Shown here one piece after another: positions 17,614 to 28,400 of a stretch of 64,000 nucleotides of DNA. The notes beneath the pieces are model-generated. The model ran no database searches and was not told the DNA's origin. It saw only the letters and a list, made by a program, of their open reading frames with translations. Both the position numbers and the translations under genes were made by a program. This stretch comes from Axinella damicornis (Eukaryota > Porifera > Demospongiae > Axinellida > Axinellidae): the NCBI GenBank assembly GCA_963931865.1, contig OZ007508.1:20482201-20546200 (forward strand), given 5' to 3'. Position 1 is the stretch's first letter, and each line of letters begins with the position of its first letter.

Positions 17614-18714
17614 CTAGTAGAACTGTTCCCAGCTGAACCCGTCCGCTGGGTTGGTCTGTCCTGCCAGTAGCAAGATCACATCCACCACCCACCACACCCC
17701 TAATCCCCCCAGTGTCAGGAGCTTGGCCACCCCAAGGCATGTGTGTCCGAGACAGAACCGGTCCACCCCGAGGAACCCCAGGAACACGGAGTAAAGGATT
17801 GTGCTTGGGAAGGAGTAGCCATTGTACCTGAGTGGGCATTCAGTCAATCATGAATGTGAATGCAGGACATTGTCACATTGTGGGGTGAACATGACCAAGT
17901 GCATGGTTCAGCCACCAAGGAAAGATTGAGAATGAAAAGTTGCTGATCATAAGGTCACTTGAGGAGTTCACACTCGTGAGTTGTGGGGCATTGGTGGTAG
18001 TACAAATTTGTTGCCACGAGTCTAGCTGGTCATAGTGTCAACCCTTCGCACGCACATGCAAAGGGTGCGATTAATTTAGCCTTTATTTCCTACCTGGTCT
18101 TGTCTGTTGCTCTTTGCTTTTGTCTTCCGCACGTTACCTTGTCAGCCTCCCAGTGCCATCGACTTCTTGCATGGAATCAGTAATGGGAGACAAATTGACA
18201 TGACCAACGCAGGCTGTTGCTTGACTGCGACTAGTGTGGGGCTTGCTCACGCTCGCCTAAAGGTAGAGCCTTGCCATTGCCTCAGTTCCCAGGGTGTTTA
18301 TGCGGGTTCATGTCAGGGCTCTGTCCTATACTTCCAGGGCTGGAGAGTTGGCAGTAATCAACAGTTGTCCGTACAACCCACCTCACACATGGTACATCAA
18401 TCTTCTGGAAGGACTTCTCTCCATAGCACTGGACTCCCTCCAGCACTCTGCAGTTGACAGATGTATTCTCTACTTCCTCTGAGTACAGACCTCCTCCAAA
18501 CTAACACAATGAGGAGTGTAGGAGGTCAGTGGCTGCACACGAACATATGCTACCTGTGTACAGCACCTGTGTGCATCCTTCACTGTTGTCGCTGCTGCTG
18601 TTAGCCATCTGGGGAGCGTCACACATGTAGAACTGATCTGGCCTGCAGGAGATTCAATTTCAATATCATTGAACACAGCTACACTGCTATAGTAGGTTTT
18701 GCTTTCTGATCCCC

Positions 18715-18745
<31 letters not shown>

Positions 18746-19472
18746 ACACACACGTGAACATGCAGTCAGCTTGGGAGCTGCCTTGGACGAAGCCTTATCC
18801 CAGCTTCAGTTTTCATTCCTGCCATTATTATAACGACATGGATATTGGTCCGGCAGGAAGTATAGGTACAGGAAATGCACGTGCATCTAGAACCAGCTCT
18901 GGCCCCTAATATACCCTAACCATCGTCCTACCTTATGCCGGACCAATAAGGTAGCATAGGGGATTTCTGGACAGTCTTTTAATTCCGGACATGGCATTCA
19001 TGCCCCTCTGTTAGCAATTCTTCGAAATTATGGTAAGTACACATGCATACCTTACCTTCGAAGCTTCCAACGCTGTGCAGTTGTCAGCAAAAACTGCTCC
19101 TAGAGAGCGAAAACTGGGGCTGTGTCCGGAAATCCCCTGCTGTCCAGAAACCCCCTCCGTTACCTTAACCACTTCGATCGTAATTATGATTATGGACCAA
19201 GTGGATATGCGACCTGTTTTACTGAACATGTGTCCACGTCCCCCACTGACATAATTTGGGCATTCCAATTCAAGTACAGTACTTTCTCACAGAAGACAGC
19301 AGACCACGAGTGGGCTGTTGGGGTCGTAGTCAGCCCCCAGGGTCACGTTCTGGCAGGTAGGGCTCCCCAGCAGACTGACAACCGCCTGCCCCGAGCACAG
19401 CAGCGTCACACACGCCAGCACCACCAACACGCATACCATGTTCTTCATGGTGTTTAGCATGACGTCATACAT
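17614..19472 (-). CDS. TM2D2: TM2 domain-containing protein, TM2D2-like
   Basis: Small two-pass membrane protein of the conserved TM2D family (Drosophila almondex group, linked to Notch signalling). Exons 19291-19472, 18567-18642, 18382-18500, 17614-17827 join in phase to 196 codons. It has an N-terminal signal peptide ([17 protein letters not shown]), a Cys-containing ectodomain ([40 protein letters not shown]), then two membrane segments joined by the family DRF motif in [14 protein letters not shown], and a short C-terminus DGFSWEQFY. The [19 protein letters not shown] segment and the FGG...TSVxC spacing favour TM2D2 over TM2D1 or TM2D3. The start could be any of the methionines at 19472, 19460 or 19448. 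It converges with POLH and is head-to-head with XRCC4. Confidence 0.9.
18711..18753. repeat. Poly-C plus (CA)n tract
   Basis: About 20 C residues followed by CA dinucleotides in the first TM2D2 intron. Confidence 0.85.
18842..18949. repeat. Inverted repeat ATATTGGTCCGGCA
   Basis: ATATTGGTCCGGCA near 18842 is matched by TGCCGGACCAATA ending near 18949, with about 80 bp between. Possible small foldback element in the TM2D2 intron. Confidence 0.5.
18959..19155. repeat. Foldback sequence GGGGATTTCTGGACAG...
   Basis: The left arm GGGGATTTCTGGACAG plus TTCCGGACATGGC recurs, inverted and mildly diverged, at about 19115-19155. Probably a small transposon-derived foldback element. Confidence 0.5.
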
Positions 19473-19682
19473 TGCGGATCGATCGCGTATCGATCGATCA
19501 ATCTGCGCCGCGCCGCGAGTGGGTAACCCCGCCCCACTAATCGAGTCACTATAGTCTGGGCCGGCCACGCAAGACTAGGAGGCAGGAGGAGCAATGAGCA
19601 TGCAGTCGACGAGGCTGGATACGATCACTCACACATAGATGCAGACTAGACAGCCCTGGCAGACAGCTAGACCGAACACTAC
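19473..19682. promoter_or_regulatory. Bidirectional promoter interval TM2D2/XRCC4
   Basis: Only 210 bp separate the divergent start codons. The interval has CpG-containing ATCGATCG and CGCGCCGCGCCG tracts near 19487-19517. No core element was assigned. Confidence 0.5.
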
Positions 19683-20711
19683 ATGAGCAGAGGGATGGAT
19701 GTATTATTTGACCCGCGGCCACACTGTTCACTGGCGCAACTGGAGGTAGAGGATGACTCGCGCCCATTGTACATCCTCACCAAGAGCGGGGGAGATGGGA
19801 TCAGCATCACTGTGTCGGATGGAGGACAGGCCTGGGGTGGGAGGCTGATTGGCAGGCAGCTAGGGGACATGGCGCGGAAGGTCAGTATGGAGGAGGAGCA
19901 ATTCCTCAGCGAGACACTGAAGGCACTCACCCGGGAGAACATGGGCACTCTCAACTTTGTGTACTCCATGCGAGAGCGTCCGTCTGGGGGCCTGGAGCTT
20001 ACATGGAAGAAACACCTTATCTCTGAGAACATCAAGTTCCAGTTGGGTGTGGCCACCCTGGATCCTCAGCCGGGGGAACAGGTGCACCGACAGCTGCTGG
20101 AGTTCGCTATTGGCAGCATCTCTTCCCTGCAAGAGGAGATATCAGGCCTGCAGGTGGAGAGGGGGAGGCTGGTGAGTGAGAGACAGGCAGCACTAGGCCG
20201 GCTAGAAAAGTGCATCTCAGGGAAGGAAGACACGGAGCATGATCTTTTTGGGAAGTTCAAACTTGTGCTGAATAACAAGAAAGGTAAAATCCGTCAACTG
20301 ATGGAGCAGCTCAGCCAGGTCTCTGAGCAGAACAGCACACGGACCTCCAGAGTAAACCAATCAATGGAGGACCCTGACAGTCAGGAGTCTGACACGGGAC
20401 CAGTTGCAATGGACTCCGATCACTCTAAGACTCTGTCACCCAAGTCCAAGAGTTCCCATCTGCCCTCTTCTGAGGCTGCTGAGTCCTCCCTGTTGGGGGA
20501 AGAAGGGTGTGAGGGTATCTCACCCCCTGTCAAGCGTCGAAGAAGGCAGGGTCCTCATAGACCAGTTGGACAGCCCACGATCCCCCGCCCACCATCCATA
20601 CCTCGCCCCCCCAGTAATAGCAGCAAGGTCAAAGTTCGTTCCACCCCAGGCAGGGAGAGGCAGAAGAGTGAAGAGTGTATGGAATCTGACGAACTGCTCA
20701 ACCTGCTCTGA
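19683..20711 (+). CDS. XRCC4: XRCC4, non-homologous end-joining scaffold
   Basis: Dimeric scaffold that binds DNA ligase IV (and XLF) during double-strand break repair. A single uninterrupted ORF of 342 residues, close to the 336-residue human protein. It has an N-terminal globular head (residues about 5-125, ISITVSDGGQAWGG), then a long coiled-coil stalk (about 140-220: ISSLQEEISGLQVERGRLV, FGKFKLVLNNKKGKIRQL, where ligase IV binds), and a Ser/Pro-rich tail with a basic cluster PPVKRRRRQGPHRP that may act as an NLS. It ends ESDELLNLL. Lack of introns is unusual beside its intron-rich neighbours and might reflect ancestral intron loss. The alternative start MDVLF four codons in is possible. 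Confidence 0.92.
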   Translation: MSRGMDVLFDPRPHCSLAQLEVEDDSRPLYILTKSGGDGISITVSDGGQAWGGRLIGRQLGDMARKVSMEEEQFLSETLKALTRENMGTLNFVYSMRERPSGGLELTWKKHLISENIKFQLGVATLDPQPGEQVHRQLLEFAIGSISSLQEEISGLQVERGRLVSERQAALGRLEKCISGKEDTEHDLFGKFKLVLNNKKGKIRQLMEQLSQVSEQNSTRTSRVNQSMEDPDSQESDTGPVAMDSDHSKTLSPKSKSSHLPSSEAAESSLLGEEGCEGISPPVKRRRRQGPHRPVGQPTIPRPPSIPRPPSNSSKVKVRSTPGRERQKSEECMESDELLNLL

Positions 20712-21211
20712 GCAGACACAGACATGCACCTCTTTAGCCCATCTCTTCTTTAGCCTTGTACCCAGACCTTCTCACCCCAGTGTCTGTTGCTATATAGCCA
20801 ATGTATTGATGCAGGGGTGAGAGGCCTGTGCGTGTGTACCCTCGTGTATAGTACTGTCTGCTCTCACTTGAATCTTTCAATGAACATGACCAAAATTATC
20901 ACAAGTGAGGATGAAATTGGATCACACATGGTACCAAATCAGTGACCATATGTGAGGATGAAAACATATCTTACATAATTACATGTATGATGTCTAATGT
21001 TTACAAATTGGCTACTGCAACTATACACAAATGAGGAGGACACCTGCTGTGAAAGGTGCTTGTCCTTCGTGAACACAGTTCAAACTGGAGGGGATTCCCT
21101 CATCTGGTCTCTGTGGATGATTAGAGGAGTAGACAGTTATTACCAACACAACTTAAGCATGCAAGCAAGAGACGACACTGACTCGATCCTGTTCATTACT
21201 TTATGAAAGTC
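20712..21211. other. Intergenic sequence downstream of XRCC4
   Basis: XRCC4 3' UTR followed by AT-rich sequence. No gene recognised. Confidence 0.5.
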
Positions 21212-21707
21212 GAGGGGCAACCACACTCCTGGTAGCTGCGTTGTAACTGCCGGCTGTGCAAACTACGAGTTGCAGCTCATTCCAGTTAACGCACATGCCA
21301 CGTGAGGACCACAATCGAGTTGGCAATGGTGTCCAAAGGGAAGGCAAGAAGTTATTACAGCGCTCACAACTTCGCCAGCATGGTGAGTTTAGGCATGTGA
21401 GCATCAGTGAACAATAGCGATCACACCTGTGTGGTCAGAATCTTTGTGGGGCCTTCGTAAGAGCTGTACTGGCAACGAACTTCGAAGAGAGCGATCGAGC
21501 AATGGCAGCCGACGGCACTACAAAAGCGCTTGTATCTCCACCACCAAGGAGAGTTTCAGCACCAAAATGTACGGTGAGGACAGTGCAAGATAGCGATCAC
21601 GTGCACGACGGTGTAGTCATAATCTTTGCAGGCCATTGCTAAGTAGTCAAACGTTAATTATTTAGTTTAGATTACGCGGCGCAATTTTTCCCCTACCAGG
21701 CGTGTAA
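21212..21707 (+). mobile_element. Interspersed element family 1, copy 2
   Basis: Begins GAGGGGCAACCACACTCCTG and ends TTTTTCCCCTACCAGGCGTGT, like 3384-3850. It keeps both modules at the same lengths: an ATG at 21326 with 57 nt open (MVSKGKARSYYSAHNFASM) then GTGAGT at 21383, and an ATG at 21502 with 47 nt open then GAGAGT, a mutated donor. Conservation of the 57-nt and 47-nt frames in both copies suggests descent from a coding element. Confidence 0.75.
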
Positions 21708-21775
21708 TAAATCCCAAACTTACAATTCTAAGTAGTAGTCTTTGGTGCCATAGCTCTTGCCAGCTGCCGTCTGTG

Positions 21776-21777
21776 TT

Positions 21778-21819
<42 letters not shown>
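21776..21819. repeat. (GT)n microsatellite
   Basis: About 20 GT units. Intergenic, with no gene recognised in 21708-22244. Confidence 0.9.
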
Positions 21820-22244
21820 AGAATTACATTATTGCTCAGAATTTGACAGTAAAGCCGGTTATATCTTCTACTTTCCGAGATTAAAAAGCAATTTTGTGAA
21901 AGGGTACGTGCTAAAACCACTGGTGCCAAGAACTATAATTGCCTTGTTTTCAGATCCTCCAGCTGCTTTATGCTGCTGCATATACATGTAAGGCATCAGG
22001 GATTCAGGAAGTTCATGCCCTCCATTGTTGTAGGGTGACCACAGGTAAATGCCTACTACATCAATCATCAGCATGTCAGTCAGCAGCACATGTCAGTCAG
22101 CAACACAGCATCATCAGCTTCCTTTACTACTATACTAGTCAGTCATCCGCTTCCTCCAATGAAAGGCTGCTGCCCTCCAATGAAAAGGCTGCTGCCAGCT
22201 CACAGGAAGTTACCTTTGACTCTATTGTACTATCCATTCAGTTG

Positions 22245-25200
22245 CTAAGGAAACAGCCTGCACCAAAGGAGAGTACTAGGTGGTGGATACCCTGGAGAAG
22301 ACTCCTGTTACGGCCAAAGAGCAGGCACCTTTGGGGGTGTGGCTTCACTCGTAACTTACTGTCAGACTCAAAAAATCAACTAGCATAGCATGACTACAAC
22401 TACACAGCAATGGGCCCCACCTTGAATTCATGTGCCCCAGTAGTCCTCCTCTTTGCACAGAAATAGCAGAGAGCCAGCAGTACAATCAGTATGACCAGCG
22501 CAGCACCCACACTGGCAATGACAATGCCGGCAATTGCACCAGTTGCGAGACCTGGCCTAGCAGTGGTGGGAGGTGGTGAGGTTGTGCCAGGAGGTTGAGT
22601 GCCAGTGGGGGGTGAAACTGCATGTGAGTGAGTGCACCCTCAGTTAACTACTGCGATGGGCAGGACTGCTCTTGCTAGACAGCAACACAACACATGCTAG
22701 GTCACACAATAATGGAAACCTTAATGTGAGAGCATTTTGGTGAATCAGTAGTATAATTATGTGCTGACTGTGCCTCTGCAGAACTACTAGTGTGGAGAGA
22801 CATGTCTTTGGCTCCAACCAACTCAACGAACCTTCTAGTATACTTGCAACACCAACTGTCATGCCTCTGATCGTGAGTGCTGTACTGTTCTGAGGTGTGC
22901 ATGTGTTGGATGGGAGAGTACCCAGACCATGCACAATAATGTACTAAGACTGACCACATACTAAATTCATAATCATGGAAAGCTACATGTAGAGGTCACT
23001 GTGCTTTCAACAAGCCTGCAGCCTTACAAAAGGGGAAACTCAGGTGTTATGGTAGGGATTTGTGACGCATAACAGAGCTTCCACTTCCACCACACAGTTG
23101 ACAAACCTGCAAAGATTCGGTTTCAAGGCTCACCCTTTGCTGGAGTTGCTGCACCAAGTCTTGTGCCCCTTCTGCCCGCAGGGAGAACCGTACAACATTG
23201 AACCGGATCAGGTCTTCCTGCCTTCTTCTCCTTGCCTGATCCACCTGCACCAGAGTTACGTTGACGATGTTTACCACGTCAACTCCCAGCAACTCTGCCA
23301 GGCTCTCAGTGATGTTTGCTATGACATCGTCCAGATCACCGCTGAAAATTTCGACTGTGCTTTCCAACCTCAGCTCTACAGTCACCAGAGAAGGTGGGGT
23401 GGAAGTGGGGAGTGGTGATGGAGTGACTTGAATAATAGGAGGCGCTGAAGTGAGTTCAATAACGAGAGGTGATGAAGTAGGCTCAATTACAAGAGGTGAT
23501 GAAGTAGGTTCAATAACGAGAGGTGATGAAGTAGGTTCAATAACGAGAGGTGATGAAGTAGGCTCAATAACGAGAGGCGATGAAGTTGGCTCAATAACGA
23601 GAGGTGATGAAGTTGGCTCAATAACGAGAGGTGATAAAGTAGGTTCAATAACGAGAGGTGATGAAGTAGGTTCAATAACGAGAGGTGATGAAGTAGGTTC
23701 AATAACGAGAGGTGATGAAGTAGGTTCAATAACGAGAGGTGATGAAGTAGGTTCAATAACGAGAGGTGATGAAGTAGGTTCTATAACGAGAGGTGATGAA
23801 GTAGGTTCAAAAACGAGAGGTGATGAAGTAGGTTCTATAACGAGAGGCGATGAAGTAGGTTCTATAACGAGAGGCGATGAAGTAGGTTGAATAACAAGAG
23901 GTGATGAAGTAGGTTCAATAACGAGAGGCGATGAAGTAGGTTCAATAACGAGAGGTGATGAAGTAGGTTCAGTAACGAGAGGTGATGAAGTTGGTTCAAT
24001 AACGAGAGCTGATGAAGTAGGTTCAATAACGAGAGGTGAAGAAGTAGGTTTAATAACGAGAGGTGATGAAGTAGGTTCAATAACGAGAGGTGATGAAGTT
24101 GGTTCAATAACAAGAGGTGATGAAGTAGGTTCAATAACGAGAGGCGATGAAGTTGGTTCAATAACGAGAGGTGATGAAGTTGGTTCAATAACGAGAGCTG
24201 ATGAAGTAGGTTCAATAACGAGAGGTGAAGTAGGTTCAATAACGAGAGGTGATAAAGTTGGTTCAATAACGAGAGCTGATGAAGTTGGTTCAATAACGAG
24301 AGCTGATGAAGTAGGTTCAATAACGAGAGGTGATGAAGTAGGTTCAGTAACGAGAGGCGATGAAGTTGGTTCAATAACGAGAGGTGATGAAGTTGGTTCA
24401 ATAACGAGAGGTGATGAAGTAGGTACAATAACGAGAGGTGATGAAATAGGTTCAATAACGAGAGGTGATGAAGTTGGTTCAATACCGAGAGCTGATGAAG
24501 TAGGTTCAATAACGAGAGGTGATGAAGTTGGTTCAATAACGAGAGGTGAAGAAGTAGGTTCAATAACGAGAGGCAATGAAGTAGGTTCAATAACGAGAGG
24601 TGAAGAAGTAGGTTCAATAACGAGAGGTGATGAAGTAGGTTCAATAACGAGAGGTGAAGAAGTAGGTTCAATAACGAGAGGTGATGAAGTTGGTTCAATA
24701 ACGAGAGGTGAAGAAGTAGGTTCAATAACGAGAGGCAATGAAGTAGGTTCAATAACGAGAGGTGAAGAAGTAGGTTCAATAACGAGAGGTGATGAAGTAG
24801 GTTCAATAACGAGAGGTGATGAAGTGGGTTCAATAACGGATGAAGTAGGTTCAATAACGAGAGGCGATGAAGTAGGTTCAATAATGAGAGGTGATGAAGT
24901 AGGTTCAATAATGAGAGGTGATGAAGTAGGTTCAACAACGAGAGGCAATGAAGTAGGTTCAATAACGAGAGGTGAAGTTGGTTCTATAACGAGAGGTGAT
25001 GAAGTAGGTTCTTCAATAAAGAGAAATGAAGTAGGTTCAATAACGGGAGCCGAAGGCGATGGTGCGAGTTCAATAACGGAAGGTGATGGTCTAACAGACG
25101 AAGTTGACGCAGTGAGTACTACCACGCATGGTGTAACTGGAGGTGTCCCAGGTGCGCACGTCGAGGACTGGAGGAGAAGGGACGACGGGGGAAGCGAAAC

Positions 25201-25308
25201 GATTGCAGAAATGAGCACGGGTGATGATTGTGCGTACACCGGTAAGGCTCCGCTCAATAGCAGTACGGCTGCAATCAAGATGCACGATGTGCCACTTGAG
25301 CTCTCCAT
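22245..25308 (-). CDS. Repetitive Ser/Pro-rich single-pass membrane protein (mucin- or adhesin-like)
   Basis: Not recognised as a known gene. The start at 25308 gives a signal peptide (ILIAAVLLLSGALPVYA); an in-frame ATG lies upstream at 25371. Exon 1 (23091-25308) encodes about 58 tandem copies of the 9-residue unit SSPLVIEPT (27 bp), then a non-repetitive domain of about 100 residues (TVEIFSGDLDDVIANITESL...), which has the size and position of a SEA-like module but no clear cleavage motif, then VCQLC. Exon 2 (22421-22617, in phase) encodes a Pro/Thr stalk, a transmembrane helix (AIAGIVIASVGAALVILIVL) and a cytoplasmic stop-transfer CAKRR. A short last exon 22245-22304 (SPGYPPPSTLL..., stop) is tentative. 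Probably an extracellular surface protein. The repeat array is likely polymorphic in copy number. Confidence 0.75.
23450..25060. repeat. 27-bp coding minisatellite, about 58 copies
   Basis: Unit GAGGTGATGAAGTAGG plus TTCAATAACGA on the plus strand, with scattered single-base variants and a few units shortened by 3-9 bp, all keeping frame. Both strands and several frames stay open, producing spurious long ORFs such as GDEVGSITR repeats on the plus strand. Confidence 0.95.
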
Positions 25309-25371
25309 GATCGCAGTCAAGGACTGGAACAGTATACGTTCTTGCAAGCGCACGGCAAATTTATTTAGCAA

Positions 25372-25464
25372 TAAACGCGTTAACGGTGGACAAAAATATT
25401 ATTGAAAGACCACATCAAAGAAACCGCTAATTTTGTACGTTACGTATAATTACAATGTACAGTA
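25372..25464. promoter_or_regulatory. Very short spacer between FANCA stop and the upstream ATG of the repetitive membrane protein
   Basis: At most about 160 bp lies between the FANCA stop (25465) and the downstream gene's preferred start (25308). The promoter of the latter must therefore lie in or overlap the FANCA 3' end, unless the two are co-transcribed. Confidence 0.4.
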
Positions 25465-28400
25465 TCAGCTGATCCGTGAGAGCAGGGCTGGTCGGATGGA
25501 GACGTGACACAAACCCTCCACACACTGCACAAGGGAAGCAGAATATTGAAAGTTAGGAAACGTATCTCTGTTTTAGTTGGCCTCCTTGCTGTGTGCTGCA
25601 TTCACTCCCCAAGATGCTGTTAGACAGCACTTAAGCATCCACAGTATTTATATGGGCCCTAACCAGCCATATAAAGTTACTGCATAGCAATACTATGGAG
25701 ACTAACGTACTGCGGCTTATGGAAAGTCTCCCATACTGTACATGCCTTGGCCTTGCAACAGATGCAAACTGACACAGTCACATCTCATGTCATGGTGAAA
25801 CTGACCTTGAGTCGGGCAAGGGGAGCTAGATGGATGACCTGCCGTGTTAGCTGGGTACACTCTCTGATGAAGAGAATGCTGAATGGCTGTCAGAAGAAAG
25901 GATAAAATGGATGGTACAGCCAGTTCTATGTAGCTGACTAGCAACTGAATGCTGCTGTGAGGGTTGATCTCAAACAACAAATTTCATACAGAAAGAAAAC
26001 GTATAGTGACTTCTATTAAATGGTTTTGTGTACCTGGTAGCACATCTGTGCGGGGGTAGTGATTGTGCAGTTGAGCTGGAGGCAGGTGGCGTGGGCCTTC
26101 AGGCAGAGGGGGAGGAGGGGGTGTTGCTGCTGCACCAGCTGGGGGAGGGAGGAGGGGCGGAGACAGGAAAGAACCCTGTGTAGGAAACAGCAGTACCATG
26201 CACACTTAGTGGACCCTGTGTAACGGCATTGTACTGCTGTGGTAACGGCATTGTACATACTGTAGCACAAAGCTTGTGGTCCCACCTGAACAGTACAATG
26301 GGGAGCAGGTGTGTCACGGCTCGTGTGGTGAGGTGGGTTCTGCAGGGGAGAGTGACGGTGCTGTCCATGACAAGGACTCTGTGTGTGGGCTTAAAAGAAT
26401 GGAGGCTAACCGGGCCCTCAGCAGGAGCTGTTTATGGGTGATACAGCAGTCTGCATGTGGGTGGGGAACACTGACAATGCTGCACAGGCAGTGTACACAC
26501 TTCAGCACTTGCCTACGCCTTCATCCAGGGACTCTACTGCAGAGGGTTCAGAGGTCAAGCACGCCTAGGGATGACAAGGGAAACCCATTAAGTACATGCA
26601 ACCTAGCAACACACCTCCTCTTCCTTCCCGTGGTGATTGTAACACAAACAAGGAAGGGATAACTGGCCTTTGCGAGGTCGAGTAGTCTTTGATCCGCTGT
26701 GCAGTCACCATGGAGAGTGCTGGCAGTCAGCTCACTCACACAGCAGTGGCAGATAACTACCACCACCTGTGCGGGATAGACCTCATGATGCACACGAGCA
26801 AGCATGCACACCCACACCCAGGTAGGCAGTGTGACAGCACACACAGATAAGACAGCACGATATCAGTTGCGAGGGAATGACATCACACGTGCAGTGACCT
26901 GGTTGGAGGCCTCTCCCAGACTCGAGGCAATCCTATCCAGAAGTTGTTCTGTGCTCCTAGATTGGTTTTTCATGATCTCACCGAAGGCACATACCCCAAT
27001 AATTATAGGATCGATCCCCACCACAGTTGGTAAGGCAGCTTCAAAGGAGCTGAGAGAGTGTGGAAGGAGATTACAAGTTGAGGGGATCGAGCAACAAACT
27101 CTGTCTTGGTCACACACAACTACCACACACAAGCCTGCACCTGTGCACCCAGTGGGAGGCAGCCTCAAGTCTTGAATGGAGCTGGTCTGAAAGGTTGTGG
27201 CAGTGCAACTGTGGCCAATGAAACTATGGGAAGAGGGAGTGAGGAAGATGTAGGGAAATGGAGAAGGGAGGAAGGAAAGAGGGAGGAAGAGGGAGGGAGA
27301 GACTGAGGGAGGAAGGGGGACATTACACAGGAACAAGCTGACAGTTCTCAAACAGTTGTGCATAATCCCGTGAACTACCAGTACTCACAATCAGGGAAGC
27401 ATGGTAGAGGGGAGAGAATTGCAGGAACTGTTCTTGGTTGTCCCCACCATTCCTGTCCAGCATGATCAGGCCCTGGAGGTTAGGGAGGATGATGGTTCTG
27501 CGACTGCTACTGCAGCAGCTGTCATACCTGAAGGAGGTACTGAGTAAGGGAGGTAGGGAGGAGGAGGTGGGAGGCGGCTAGGGGCTCCTGTGGATAGGGA
27601 GAGTCAGGGTACTCACGAGGGTGACTCCAGCTAATATACCATACAACATGCAAGCCACACAGCATCTCCTTTATCTCCTCCAGGGGTCATACCAGTCCCC
27701 TGGGGAGCATCCCTTGCTCTATTCTGATGAGTTTGAAAGTGAAACACCGACTGATAGAGTCTAAGTATAATGTCCATCACTCCCACTGTCTGTGATGGCG
27801 CCACTCTCTCCCTTAATTACCATGTGATGCTGCAGAAAGACAGCAGAGGCTTCCAGTGCACGGGCATTTGGAGGATCACCTGCTGGGGAGTCACAGAAGA
27901 AGAGCTGCGGAGGTAGGCTGTAGGCAATCCTGGAGGGGGACGCCATTGTGGAGGGGGACGCCATTGTGGAGGGGGACGCCATTGTGGAGGGGGGGGGGGG
28001 GGGGGGGGGGGGGTGAGAAGGAGGGGATAGGCTTACTTGAAACTCTCCTGGGATAGTGTTCTCTGGTTATGGAGATGGGACAACCCAGGTACGCCAGTGC
28101 TTCCATCCTACAACATACGAACCATACTGGTATGGGTTACAACACTCGACCTCTCAGGCTCACATGCACTCACCAGGTCAGCAGTCAGATCCGTCATGGC
28201 CTGCACCAGACATGGCATCTCTAAATTCTCACCGCCCCTTCTGTCCTCTAGGAGGCAGTGAGCAACCTCCTGCAAATCACGGGACACTTGTCAGCACATG
28301 GCAGAACAGTCAGGGTGTACACTGGAGGTGAACAGGGATCAGTGTAGGCCACACACCTGCAGTAGCTGCAGTCCCTCGCTCCAGCGGCCCCCTCCACCAC

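Noticed and set aside
21939..22388. Plus-strand ORF of 149 codons between XRCC4 and the repetitive membrane protein
   Set aside because: Contains no domain or signal peptide and overlaps the possible last exon of the minus-strand gene. Codon usage looks like noncoding DNA.
23450..24962. Plus-strand ORF of GDEVGSITR repeats and a second minus-strand frame of HLSLLNLLH repeats
   Set aside because: Both are shadow frames of the 27-bp coding minisatellite. Only the SSPLVIEPT frame has a signal peptide and joins a transmembrane exon.
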